A DNA stretch of 64,000 nucleotides from assembly GCF_035645195.1 (NCBI RefSeq), contig NZ_DASQNA010000031.1:1-64000 (forward strand). The letters run 5' to 3'. Made by a program: the position numbers and the translations under genes. Below are positions 1-7,401 of the stretch, in pieces. Position 1 is the first letter of the stretch. Each line of letters begins with the position of its first letter. The notes beneath the pieces were generated by a model. The model was not told where the DNA came from. It searched no databases and worked only from the letters and a program-made list of their open reading frames with translations. Origin of the DNA: Paenibacillus sp. (lineage in GTDB: Bacteria > Bacillota > Bacilli > Paenibacillales > YIM-B00363).

Positions 1-139
1 GCATCTAAGCGTGAAGCCCCCCTCAAGATGAGATTTCCCTGCTTGAAGACCCCATGTAGACGACATGGTTGATAGGTTCGAGGTGGAAGCGCAGCAATGC
101 GTGGAGCTGACGAATACTAATCGGTCGAGGACTTATCCA
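1..139 (+). rRNA. rrl: 23S rRNA, 3' end (partial)
   Basis: The first ~139 bases match the conserved 3' terminus of bacterial 23S rRNA, including the helix around GAAGCCCCCCTCAAGATGAG and the end ACGAATACTAATCGGTCGAG followed by GACTTATCC. The 5' part lies outside the window. The exact mature end (about 139) is by analogy with Bacillus 23S. Confidence 0.95.
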
Positions 140-200
140 AATGATGTTCGTTCGATTTCGCATCCAGTTTTCAGGGAGCAACCACTCTCTGCAACAACAT

Positions 201-273
<73 letters not shown>

Positions 274-280
274 TTTCAGG

Positions 281-396
281 TTTGGTGGTAATGGCGGAAG
301 GGAACCACGCGTACCCATCCCGAACACGAACGTTAAGCCTTCCAGCGCCGATGGTACTTGGACCGCAGGGTCCCGGGAGAGTAGGACGCCGCCAAG
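281..396 (+). rRNA. rrf: 5S rRNA
   Basis: About 116 nt with the 5S hallmarks: terminal helix TTGGTGG/CCGCCAA, the loop CCCATCCCGAACACG, GTTAAGCC, GCGCCGATGGTACT and GGGAGAGTAGGACGCCGCC. It is the last gene of the rRNA operon and is followed at once by a strong intrinsic terminator. Confidence 0.95.
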
Positions 397-405
397 CCGA
401 CAATA

Positions 406-440
406 AAGCCTCGATCGATACAATCGATCGGGGCTTTTTT
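406..440 (+). terminator. rRNA operon terminator
   Basis: Inverted repeat AAGCCTCGATCGAT / ATCGATCGGGGCTT with a 3-nt loop, followed by a T run. It lies about 10 nt past the 5S gene and ends the rRNA operon. Confidence 0.93.
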
Positions 441-926
441 CTATTCCAACGACGATGCGTCCGGAAGGGACATGCTCCTTGCCGGGCGATTTTTTTGTCT
501 CGCTCCTCCGGTCATCGTATCCGGTACCTCCGTTTTCCGCCGGTTCCGTTCTCTCCCAGCATTGGCCGGAGGACCGCTAACCGCGGACGCGCACCTCGTG
601 AGAGAGGCCGGATTCATATCTTCCGGATCGGGGAATACGCATAGTTGAGGCTCGAGCGCGGCCCGATCAGCGAGGAACTGCGCCGCGACTATGAAGTCAT
701 CGCCGGCCCGAGTTGCCGACGCGCAAGCGGCGATCATAATAACTGTGCCGGGCGAAGCGGTGGGTCAACCGGATGACGGACAAACCGATGCCAGGGCCCA
801 TTCCGGTCTGCTTCTCGGCCTCCAAGCCGCGGACTATTCCCGGAACGGGGGTCGGTAAGCTTAGGCAGTTAAGTGGGATGGCGGCGTGCGTTGGGCATGT
901 ACCTTCCAGCGAGCGTAGATTACCGC
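441..926. other. Long intergenic gap, no recognised gene
   Basis: Nearly 500 bases between the rRNA terminator and the globin terminator. Open frames here have no ribosome binding site and no recognisable domain. A short minus-strand stretch near 770-810 can be read as GPGIGLSV, like the ATP-binding G-box of histidine kinases, but nothing around it continues the fold. It is at most a gene relic. Confidence 0.6.
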
Positions 927-953
927 AAAGAAAACCGCCCCATGATTGGGGCG
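927..953 (-). terminator. Terminator of the globin gene
   Basis: On the minus strand, CGCCCC-aatcat-GGGGCG is followed by GTTTTCTTTG. It lies about 28 nt downstream of the globin stop codon. Confidence 0.8.
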
Positions 954-980
954 TAAAAGGTGCGATCGAAGGCGTGTCGG

Positions 981-1343
981 TTATTTCCCGAGAATGTGCG
1001 GCTTCAACGGCGTCAACGCCGACGCGATCGTGTCGATGTCTTCGCTGCCGACGCCTGCTTCCTGCAAGGAAGCGACCAACAGCTCAACGACCGCATCCCA
1101 ATGCTCCTGCTGCAAGTTCAATCCCGCATGCGCCGTCTCCATCGACCGTCCGGTGTACTGCGGACCGCCGAGCGCGTAGGAGATGAACGCGGTTTGATGC
1201 TTCCGGAGGTTGTCCATGTTCGTGCCGGCAAAAAATGAACGAATGCGTTCGTCGGCGAGCACCTTTTCGTAAAAAATGTCCACGACGGCCGAAACCGCCT
1301 GCGCGCCGCCCAACTTTTCATAAAGCGTAACTTGGGTCACCAT
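981..1343 (-). CDS. glbN: Group I truncated haemoglobin
   Basis: A 120-residue haem protein of the truncated (2-over-2) globin family, group I. The family binds oxygen or NO and is linked to NO detoxification or oxygen handling; the role here is inferred. Visible hallmarks are the N-terminal YEKLGGAQAV segment, Tyr25 at the B10 position, the AG-T-M turn around residues 39-43, and the proximal haem ligand His72 in ETAHAGLNL. Length is typical. The start is ATG 1343, three bases after an AAAGGGGGG ribosome binding site. The gene stands alone with its own terminator and is divergent from the T-box leader. Confidence 0.93.
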   Translation of the reverse strand: MVTQVTLYEKLGGAQAVSAVVDIFYEKVLADERIRSFFAGTNMDNLRKHQTAFISYALGGPQYTGRSMETAHAGLNLQQEHWDAVVELLVASLQEAGVGSEDIDTIASALTPLKPHILGK

Positions 1344-1455
1344 GAACCCCCCTTTCGTTTCGCGGTAAGATGAAAGATGAATATGAACACAGTCCTTATA
1401 TTACCAGCCCAATGCTTAAAATGAAAGGAGAAATATGGGTTTTCAAATAAATAAA

Positions 1456-1484
1456 TTGAAAATTCCGTTAATAGTTCATATAAT
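1456..1484 (+). promoter_or_regulatory. SigA promoter of the T-box leader
   Basis: TTGAAA (1456-1461), a 17-bp spacer and a perfect TATAAT (1479-1484). Transcription should start near 1491, just before the conserved 5' part of the T-box leader. Confidence 0.85.
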
Positions 1485-1500
1485 TCAAAAAACGATTCGA

Positions 1501-1719
1501 TGACGAAGAGAGTAGCGGCGCAAGGCGGCGCAGCGAGTCGGGGACGGTGAGAGCCCGATGCGGCCGGCGAACGTGAAACGCACTTCCGAGAAGTGTGCCC
1601 GAAACGAAAGTAGGGTGGATCGGGGTTCCGCCCCGTTATCAACGCAGCGGGCCGACGTGCGGCCGAACAAGAGTGGTACCGCGGGCTGACCCCGTCTCTT
1701 CGAGGCGGGATTTTATTTT
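1501..1719 (+). promoter_or_regulatory. T-box riboswitch with terminator
   Basis: A tRNA-sensing leader. Stem I carries GAAGAGAGTAG (1505-1515) and a distal loop GGTGAGAG (1546-1553). A stem III-like segment spans about 1608-1640, and the T-box itself, GAGTGGTACCGCGG, lies at 1671-1684. The terminator CCCGTCTC-TTC-GAGGCGGG (1691-1709) is followed by ATTTTATTTT. Aligned on the usual specifier-A-CYUYYGAG pattern, the specifier is CGC (Arg, 1579-1581). ACG (Thr) or GCA (Ala) in neighbouring registers cannot be excluded. The TGGT of the T-box predicts a tRNA with discriminator A. It ends 15 bp before the methyltransferase start. Confidence 0.92.
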
Positions 1720-1734
1720 CAGGGAGGTATTCGT

Positions 1735-2502
1735 ATGGCGCAGGAGTTGTTTTTGGATCCGCCGATGCCGGACGTCATCGAGCAATGGAGGCATTATTTG
1801 CAGCAGCTGGACTTGAAACCGGGCGATACGGTGTTGGATGTCGGGTGCAATACGGGGGATGCCGAATTTTTCCTATCGAACCTGTATCCTTACATTGGCC
1901 GAGCGGTCGGCATTGATGCCGGCGAAGCCCGGATTCGGTCGGCTAACGAACGATGGGCGGCGAGGGGAAGGCCTGAGAAGATCGAGTTTATGCATGGGGA
2001 CGGCACCCGGCTGCCATTCGCCGACGGGACGTTCGACAAAGCGATCTGCGCGGAGACGCTGGAATGGATCGAGGAGCCCGTACGAGCGCTGATGGAAATC
2101 GAGCGGGTGTTAAAGTCCGGAGGCGTCGCCATCATCCAGCATACGGATTGGGACGGCACGCTGTTCGCTTCGTCCGACCTCCCCCGTACGCGGCGCATCG
2201 TGCAAGCGTTCTGCGATTCGGGCCCCGACGGCACGATCGGAAGAAAGCTGCCCGCGCTCTGCAGGGAGGCGGGCTTCGCGGTCGTGACGCCGGGCGCGTA
2301 CATGCTGACCAACGACGCGTTCGACCCGGCGAAGTATTCGTACAAATTGGCGAGAATGATCACGGATTGGCTCGCTTCGAAACGGGCCGTGCCGAAGGAA
2401 GAGCTCGACGCATGGTTCGCCGACCTTGAGGCGATGCATGCGGGGGGACGCTACTTTTTCGCGGTCGCTCGGCTGTATGCGGTTTGCGTTAAAAAAACAT
2501 AG
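1735..2502 (+). CDS. Class I SAM-dependent methyltransferase under T-box control
   Basis: A 255-residue cytoplasmic methyltransferase of the UbiE/Methyltransf_11 type. Motif I is VLDVGCNTGDAE (about residues 34-45), followed by the acidic VGIDAGEA of motif II, HGDGTRLPFADGTFDKA for motifs III-IV, and LKSGG for motif VI. The substrate cannot be told. The start ATG 1735 follows AGGGAGGTATTCGT. It is the only gene after the T-box leader: the next gene has its own promoter at 2540. A T-box normally controls aminoacyl-tRNA synthetase, amino-acid biosynthesis or transporter genes. Its presence here suggests a link to amino-acid or tRNA supply, which is inference. Confidence 0.88.
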   Translation: MAQELFLDPPMPDVIEQWRHYLQQLDLKPGDTVLDVGCNTGDAEFFLSNLYPYIGRAVGIDAGEARIRSANERWAARGRPEKIEFMHGDGTRLPFADGTFDKAICAETLEWIEEPVRALMEIERVLKSGGVAIIQHTDWDGTLFASSDLPRTRRIVQAFCDSGPDGTIGRKLPALCREAGFAVVTPGAYMLTNDAFDPAKYSYKLARMITDWLASKRAVPKEELDAWFADLEAMHAGGRYFFAVARLYAVCVKKT

Positions 2503-2539
2503 CAGTTCAAAGTACACGGGGAACGAGGGCATCCAAAGG

Positions 2540-2568
2540 TTGACATTAGGCGCAAAACGACCTAATAT
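2540..2568 (+). promoter_or_regulatory. Promoter of the HPP gene
   Basis: TTGACA (2540-2545), 17 bp, TAATAT (2563-2568). The -10 region continues as TAATATATAAATA, a string also found at the same place in the promoter at 4310-4338. This hints at shared control, perhaps by the GntR regulator that lies between them. Confidence 0.75.
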
Positions 2569-2613
2569 ATAAATACATATTCAACTATGTGTTTGTATAA
2601 GGGGTTGGTGGAG

Positions 2614-3129
2614 TTGAATGCATCTCGGTATTTGAAAAAGATGACCGGGAACGGCCGCAGTCCGCTGAAGGCTTTGCCCAAAAACGCGTTTTACGGCTTT
2701 GTCGGCGGATTCGTCGCCATCGGGCTGCTGGCTTGGCTGACGGCGTCGACGGGTACCCCGTGGCTGATGGCCCCGTTCGGCGCGAGTTGCGTGCTCGCGT
2801 TCGGGGTATGGGACGCTCCCTTATCTCAGCCGCGGAACATCGTCGGAGGCCACCTGGTTTCGACGTTCGTGGGTCTGCTGTTTTCCCATCTGTTCGGGGA
2901 CGGCGTCTGGGTCATCGCCGCGGCGGTAGGTACAGCGATCTCCGCCATGATCTTGACGCGAACGACGCATCCCCCGGCGGGAGCCGACCCGATCGTCGTC
3001 ATTTTGGAAAGCGCCGCCTGGTCGTTCTTGGTATTTCCGGTACTTGTCGGGGCATGCATCATCGCCGCGCTGGCGGTACTGATCAACAACGCGGACAAAA
3101 ACCGGAAGTACCCGACCTTTTGGTATTAA
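2614..3129 (+). CDS. HPP family integral membrane protein
   Basis: A small membrane protein of the HPP family, named after the His-Pro-Pro motif seen here in TRTTHPPAGADP. Some members in other organisms are chloroplast or cyanobacterial nitrite transporters; the substrate here is unknown. About four hydrophobic helices follow a basic N-terminus, and the typical APFGASCVLAFG segment is present. The start is uncertain. An ATG at 2587 lies almost at the expected transcription start and has no ribosome binding site. I chose TTG 2614, nine bases after AAGGGG; GTG 2608 is possible. The downstream hairpin is shared with the convergent GntR gene. Confidence 0.85.
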   Translation: MNASRYLKKMTGNGRSPLKALPKNAFYGFVGGFVAIGLLAWLTASTGTPWLMAPFGASCVLAFGVWDAPLSQPRNIVGGHLVSTFVGLLFSHLFGDGVWVIAAAVGTAISAMILTRTTHPPAGADPIVVILESAAWSFLVFPVLVGACIIAALAVLINNADKNRKYPTFWY

Positions 3130-3130
3130 A

Positions 3131-3160
3131 AAAGTCATCCCGCGAGGGATGACTTTATTT
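3131..3160. terminator. Bidirectional terminator between HPP and GntR genes
   Basis: AAAGTCATCCC-gcga-GGGATGACTTT with A and T tracts on either side. It serves both convergent genes and overlaps the stop codon of the GntR gene. Confidence 0.9.
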
Positions 3161-4126
3161 GTACCCGTTGGCATGGCTGTATTCAATCAGCAGCTTCTCG
3201 CTGCTCTTTTCCAGCGTCAGCGGGAAATGGACGACTTTCTCGGGCGCGATCCGTTTCAACTCATCGAATACGGCCGTGGAGGCGAAAAGTTTGTCTGCGG
3301 ACCGGATAACCTCCTGCAGCGTTTCCATATCGTTCGTGCCGGCCGGGACCGCTTCGATATGTCCGATGCCTGCGTCCATTGCGCGCCGCGCCATCCATTG
3401 CCCGCCCTTTTGGCCGAGGCAGACGAAACCGACTTTCGTCCCGGGGGACAGCTTCGCGATTTCGAGCAGAAGGGAGAAGTCGACCGTCGCGCCGATCGTA
3501 ATGACGCTCTTTTTCGCGCCGACCATCTGTTTCACTTCATCGTCGTGGTTCAATGTTGTAACGACTGCGTCGACGCCGTTCAGAAGCTCGTCAAGCTTCA
3601 CCTTGTTCGCGTGAATGTCCTCCAAGAACGCTGAGGACACTTGAGCGCCCGTATGCTTCTCGATCTCGTGCCGGTAGAAAATATGGTCGTGCTCTCTGCA
3701 CTCCAAGAACAACAGCTTTGCTTTTGCGGCGCCCTTCCGACCGAATAACTGCACGTACGCAATCCCCGCCATCATCAATTGCTCCAGATCGAAGTGATGC
3801 TCCTCGGCTTCCTGGACGACCTTTCCCATAATGGCCGCCATCGGCTTCCGTTTGCTTATGAGTTCCTCGATCTTCGCATTGTTCAAAACCTGCGTCCCGC
3901 GCCCCTTTTGCATACTGACGATGCCTTCGTCGCGCAGCTGCGTGTAGACGAGGTTGACCGTGTTGCGGTTGACGTTCAGCGTGTCGGCAAGCTGCTGGGC
4001 GGGCGGGAGCATGTCCCCGGGTTTGATTTTCCCGATACCGATCAACCATTTGATTTGCTCTTTGAGCTGTGTATTTATCGAAAATGTGAGGAGAGGATCC
4101 GCTTTCAGAAACAACTCTTTGTCCAT
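3155..4126 (-). CDS. GntR-family regulator with a large C-terminal domain
   Basis: A 323-residue regulator. Residues about 10-80 form a GntR winged helix (INTQLKEQIKWLIGIGKIKP, then LNVNRNTVNLVYTQLRDEGI), closest in style to the YtrA/YhcF type. The rest, about 230 residues, alternates predicted beta strands and helices (VVTTLNHDDEVKQMVG, KVGFVCLGQKGG, VVHFPLTLE). It resembles a periplasmic-binding-protein-like ligand fold more than the usual FCD or UTRA sensor domains; this is my reading, not a database match. It is divergent from the DsrE gene and convergent with the HPP gene, whose promoters share a -10-region string, so it may control both. Confidence 0.82.
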   Translation of the reverse strand: MDKELFLKADPLLTFSINTQLKEQIKWLIGIGKIKPGDMLPPAQQLADTLNVNRNTVNLVYTQLRDEGIVSMQKGRGTQVLNNAKIEELISKRKPMAAIMGKVVQEAEEHHFDLEQLMMAGIAYVQLFGRKGAAKAKLLFLECREHDHIFYRHEIEKHTGAQVSSAFLEDIHANKVKLDELLNGVDAVVTTLNHDDEVKQMVGAKKSVITIGATVDFSLLLEIAKLSPGTKVGFVCLGQKGGQWMARRAMDAGIGHIEAVPAGTNDMETLQEVIRSADKLFASTAVFDELKRIAPEKVVHFPLTLEKSSEKLLIEYSHANGYK

Positions 4127-4309
4127 GAACTTCCATCCCCTAGTAAAAATTCTAAAGCTATACGCTTATTATACCTATATTTCCGTGAAATCAAAACTCT
4201 AAAGAACTATTTCTTTCTGGTATGTTTGCACAGTTTCGCCTCGGATGCCTCCGCTTTTAATCGCCGGGACGGAAGGGATGTACACTCCATATGTACAATA
4301 AAGTAGGCA

Positions 4310-4338
4310 TTGACATAATGTCCGCCCAGATATAATAT
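4310..4338 (+). promoter_or_regulatory. Promoter of the DsrE gene in a 364-bp intergenic region
   Basis: TTGACA (4310-4315), 17 bp, TAATAT (4333-4338), continuing as TAATATATAAATA like the HPP promoter. Upstream, two copies of TGTACA (4279-4284 and 4292-4297) form a possible operator. The minus strand has a TATAAT-like box near 4160-4175 that may serve the GntR gene. Nothing else is seen between 4127 and 4490. Confidence 0.72.
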
Positions 4339-4490
4339 ATAAATAAAGAACTAGACAAATATGTAAATAAAGTTGGGGTAGGGGGTGCGGGAGTATGGCG
4401 TTGAAGGCATTGACGACGTAACGTTCGATCGGCAAATCACTCATGAATACAGTTAGGACCTACATATTCCCTTGGAGGGTGAACAAAACA

Positions 4491-4853
4491 ATGGCAAACA
4501 AATATCTCATTATCATTCAAGCAGGACAGCAAGACGCAGGTCGAGCGGTGCACGGGTTGTTGTACGGGCAAGAACTGCACGAAGCGGGTTACGAAGTAGA
4601 TGTACTGTTTGATGGCGCGGGCACCGCATGGGTGAAGGAATTCGAAACGCCGGAGCATCCGTTCCACCCGGTGTTCAAGCAAACAATGAAGCTCGGCATC
4701 CTCAAAGGCGGCTGCCAAGCTTGCTCCGGCTTCTTCGAAGTAGCGGACGAAGTGCAAAACGCGGGACTGCCGCTCGTCGGCGCGGAAGGTTCCGGCGGAC
4801 ACATCCCGTTCGCGCAGTATATCAAGGACGGGTACTTCCCGATCATCCTGTAA
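4491..4853 (+). CDS. DsrE-like small cytoplasmic protein
   Basis: A 120-residue protein with the DsrE/DsrF-like fold: an N-terminal strand KYLIIIQAGQQD, then GLLYGQELHEAGYEVDVLFDGAGT, a Cys pair in GGCQACSGFF, and a C-terminal GHIPFAQYIKDGYFPIIL. Relatives move sulfur or bind small metabolites; the CxxC-type pair would fit a sulfur relay, but no partner is encoded nearby. Start ATG 4491 follows GGAGGGTGAACAAAACA. An upstream in-frame ATG at 4443 lacks a binding site. It is expressed from the promoter at 4310 and probably controlled by the divergent GntR regulator. Confidence 0.82.
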   Translation: MANKYLIIIQAGQQDAGRAVHGLLYGQELHEAGYEVDVLFDGAGTAWVKEFETPEHPFHPVFKQTMKLGILKGGCQACSGFFEVADEVQNAGLPLVGAEGSGGHIPFAQYIKDGYFPIIL

Positions 4854-4875
4854 CCGCGTGAACGATCATACAATG

Positions 4876-4901
4876 CAGCCGCCCGGCTTGGGCGGCTGTT
4901 T
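4876..4901 (+). terminator. Terminator after the DsrE gene
   Basis: CAGCCGCCC-ggctt-GGGCGGCTG followed by TTTG. The stem is strong but the T tract is short. Confidence 0.65.
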
Positions 4902-4922
4902 GCGTATCGCTGATTTGCTGTT

Positions 4923-5810
4923 TTATTTCGGATTGAACGGCGAGGCGCTAAGGAAGCTCCAAGGGGCGGGGGTTAACGCAATGCGTTCAACGGCTCGTCT
5001 CGGGCGGAAGACGACGACTCGCTCCGCGCCCGGGAATTCGGCCGCCGACGCCGGATTCCAGTCGATGGCCGCGTCCCCGGTCAACTGCAGGGTGCCGCCC
5101 GTTTCGAAATCGATGAAAATTAAGCCGCACCGGGGGTTGGAATAAATGTTCCCCAACGTATTGAACATAGAGTTGCCGAAGTAATCGGGAAACCGCAGTT
5201 CGCCGCCTGCGAGGCGCACGAAGCCGGGCGTCCCCCCGCGATGCGAGGCGTCGGTTTTGCCGTCCGCGGCGGACGTCGCGATAAAGAAGGTGTCCGCTTG
5301 CCGGATCCACCGCTCTTGGGAGGCGGTCAATTCATCCCGCGCGACGGTTTCGAACAGCGCCGCTTCCCTCGCCGGCTGCTCCCTAGCCTGGATGTACTTC
5401 GGGCAGTTGGAATACACCTGCTCGAGCAGCACCGTTATGCCGCCGTCCGGCCGCAGAGCGGCTTGGCCGTTCATCCGCATGCGCCGCCGCTTGACGAGTT
5501 CGATGGCGAGCAGCCCGATTTCCGGGTTGCCTTGGATGTTGCTGTACGCCGCGTCGTCTCGCTCGAAAGGATGCAGTTCGACGGTAACGGGGTCCGCGAC
5601 GCGGATAAACCCGGCCGGACCGGTTAACATCGATGCCCACACGTCCCCCGCGCCGTCCGTCGTACCGGCGACGATCATCGTTTGCTGCCGCAGGAAGTCG
5701 GCCGCGACCTGCGGAATTTCGCTGCGCACGGATTTCCCGTTCTGCTCCGCGACTTTGGAGACGCCGGCCATACGTTGCACCGTCAACTCGCCAAGATGGT
5801 ATACGCTCAT
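4923..5810 (-). CDS. Pyridoxamine 5'-phosphate oxidase-family (FMN split-barrel) protein
   Basis: About 295 residues with a pyridoxamine-phosphate-oxidase-like split barrel in the C-terminal half (TFFIATSAADGKTDASHRGG, then FPDYFGNSMFNTLGNIYSNP, then GLIFIDFETGGTLQLTGDA). Another barrel-like half lies upstream (QQTMIVAGTTDGAGDVWAS). This is typical of the large HugZ/YcaP-like members that bind FMN or F420. The physiological substrate is unknown. Start ATG 5810 is set by TAAGGTGG five bases upstream; the frame stays open further upstream into the VOC gene. It is the second gene of a two-gene operon, 10 bp after the VOC stop. Confidence 0.85.
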   Translation of the reverse strand: MSVYHLGELTVQRMAGVSKVAEQNGKSVRSEIPQVAADFLRQQTMIVAGTTDGAGDVWASMLTGPAGFIRVADPVTVELHPFERDDAAYSNIQGNPEIGLLAIELVKRRRMRMNGQAALRPDGGITVLLEQVYSNCPKYIQAREQPAREAALFETVARDELTASQERWIRQADTFFIATSAADGKTDASHRGGTPGFVRLAGGELRFPDYFGNSMFNTLGNIYSNPRCGLIFIDFETGGTLQLTGDAAIDWNPASAAEFPGAERVVVFRPRRAVERIALTPAPWSFLSASPFNPK

Positions 5811-5820
5811 ATCGTCCACC

Positions 5821-6270
5821 TTAGAAAAAGCCGCACGAAGGACCGCCGCCTTCGACCGCATGGCCGCGTTCGGCGGCGCCGGTCGGCGAGAAAATTTCCA
5901 ACCGGATGCCGTCGGGATCTTCGAAATAAATGCCGCCCGACGGGCTGCCCTCTCGGTGCGTTACGATGCCGCCATACAGAAATTTCGCCCCGAGCCCGTT
6001 CAGCTTCCGCTCGAACGCTTCCACTTCGTCGATGCTCGAAGCTTGGATCGCCAAATGGTGCAGGCCGGGAGACGCCGGTTGGAACGCGCCTTCGCTTTGC
6101 TCCCAAAGCGTCAGCACCACGCCGCGCTCGTTGCCCAAGAAGGCGAACTTCCGGTTATCTTCCGTCGATCGGCCGCGGACCTCGAGACCGAACACATCTG
6201 CATAGAACGCCACGGACCTTTCCAAATTCGAAACATTAAGCGCGACATGACCGATTTGAAACGTTGACAT
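5821..6270 (-). CDS. VOC-family (glyoxalase/dioxygenase-like) protein
   Basis: A 149-residue vicinal-oxygen-chelate protein with two beta-alpha-beta-beta-beta modules. Metal-ligand candidates are His in IGHVALNVSNL, His in GLHHLAIQA and Glu in RLEIFSP. FYADVFGLEV and YFEDPDGIRLEIF are typical of glyoxalase I and extradiol-dioxygenase-like members. Substrate is unknown. Start ATG 6270 lies six bases after AGGTG; an ATG nine bases upstream abuts the binding site. It is the first gene of an operon with the FMN-type protein, expressed from the promoter at 6310-6338. Confidence 0.87.
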   Translation of the reverse strand: MSTFQIGHVALNVSNLERSVAFYADVFGLEVRGRSTEDNRKFAFLGNERGVVLTLWEQSEGAFQPASPGLHHLAIQASSIDEVEAFERKLNGLGAKFLYGGIVTHREGSPSGGIYFEDPDGIRLEIFSPTGAAERGHAVEGGGPSCGFF

Positions 6271-6309
6271 GATCATCACCTAAAGAAAACAAATAAATAA
6301 CTAGTGAAA

Positions 6310-6338
6310 TAGTAATATATATTTATGGTGATGTCAAA
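6310..6338 (-). promoter_or_regulatory. Promoter of the VOC operon
   Basis: On the minus strand, TTGACA (6338-6333), a 17-bp spacer and TACTAT (6315-6310). The surrounding DNA is much richer in A and T than its neighbours. Confidence 0.8.
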
Positions 6339-6344
6339 TGGTAC

Positions 6345-7243
6345 CTGCTTATTGATATCCACCAGGCCGAGTTTGGCGATGATATTCCAAAATAGCGTGC
6401 CGAAGTAGAGCGCGTCTCCTTGGCGGACGACGGAGCTGATTGCATAAACGCGACCTCAAGGATCGTGGAGTGACTGTTTGAACTCGCCGTCGGGACCGAG
6501 CTGCACGCATAGCCGTACCGCAGCATGGTGAAAGGGACTCGTTTGGTGCCGCCGACTTAGACATCTCCGGTCTCATCGCCCGGCGCCGCGAACGACTCGA
6601 GGCTGCCGGGGCGTTCCGGATCGAGGTGAACGATGACCCCGTCCTTCGTGCCCGCATACAGGTAGCCGTCGTAGAACGCGTTGTCTTCCGGAGCGCGGGG
6701 TCCTTCCGTCAGCAGCTCGGCATTCGCGAGCAAGGCGTTCGGCCGTAAAGCGGGGTGATCCGCTTCGGGCGGCTCCGGCTTCCAACCAACGGCATCGATC
6801 GGCGACGGGGTGATCGCCTTGACGGCCATCATTGCGGCCATCAGCCCGAGTATAATAACTGGCGATTTCGAACGAACCCGGCTGAATGCGCCCGACTCGC
6901 CCAACCGAAGAGACTGGGTCGAAGCCCGGCCCTCGTCCATCAGCGCCGCGGCTTCTTCCCAAGTCGGTGCCGACGGCGGCGACTCGAGCCCCAACTGCTT
7001 CACGTCGCCGATGAGGCGCTTCCACCGTCGAAACAGCTTGCGGTGATTCGGGCTCCGTCGAAAGGCAAGCATCGCCTGCTTCGACTCCCATATTTCCATG
7101 CACCAGAACGAATCGGATTCTGTCCGCGTCGCCACGGAGCGCAAACCGGGAGCGCCGTGCAGCCGGAGTATCGCCGCGGCGGCGCGCAAGAACAGCAGCT
7201 GCATCCAGGACGTCCTGCGAATTTTCGTCACGTATACATACAT
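6345..7243 (-). pseudogene. Decayed ABM-domain / strictosidine synthase-like gene
   Basis: Reading starts at ATG 7243 behind GGAGGAGATTGTCG. It gives an N-terminal antibiotic-biosynthesis-monooxygenase-like part (FWCMEIWESKQAMLAF), a hydrophobic helix (VIILGLMAAMMAVKAI), and the first blade of an SMP-30/strictosidine-synthase propeller (APEDNAFYDGYLYAGTKDG). It then stops at 6557 (GDV*). After the stop, VGGTKRVPFTMLRYG and, in another frame, VQLGPDGEFKQSLHDP*GR and YAISSVVRQGDALYFGTLFW match the C-terminal end of that family. The propeller middle is missing. At least one large deletion, one frameshift and two stops are needed to explain this. The divergent TetR gene and its operator are intact. 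Confidence 0.85.
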
Positions 7244-7270
7244 CGACAATCTCCTCCAAACCAGAAACAA

Positions 7271-7304
7271 GTTATTGAACACTATGTTCGATAACGACTA
7301 TAAT
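7271..7304. promoter_or_regulatory. TetR operator and tetR promoter
   Basis: A 25-bp operator: GTTATTGAACA (7271-7281), CTA, TGTTCGATAAC (7285-7295), with 10 of 11 positions symmetric. It overlaps a plus-strand promoter TTGAAC (7275-7280), 18 bp, TATAAT (7299-7304). It lies between the TetR gene and the pseudogene, so the regulator probably controls itself and once controlled the lost gene. Confidence 0.82.
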
Positions 7305-7401
7305 GTCTGATAAAGAAAAGCACAACGAGCAAGAGCGGCGCCGATGTTCGTTTCCGAACAAAGGGGTCGAAATCGTTCAGGAACAAGAAGGGAGACGACA
7401 A

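Noticed and set aside
282-644. Open frame of about 120 codons across the 5S rRNA gene
   Set aside because: It overlaps 5S rRNA and its terminator, has no binding site and a composition typical of chance frames.
441-926. Possible histidine kinase remnant (GPGIGLSV on the minus strand near 770-810)
   Set aside because: The match is eight residues long, and neither side continues a kinase fold in any frame.
2587-2613. ATG 2587 as start of the HPP gene
   Set aside because: It lies about 12 nt after the expected transcription start and has no binding site; the AAGGGG downstream supports a later start.
7303-7401. N-terminal extension of the TetR gene from ATG 7303
   Set aside because: The codon is part of the -10 box of its own promoter, and a good binding site with TTG lies downstream.
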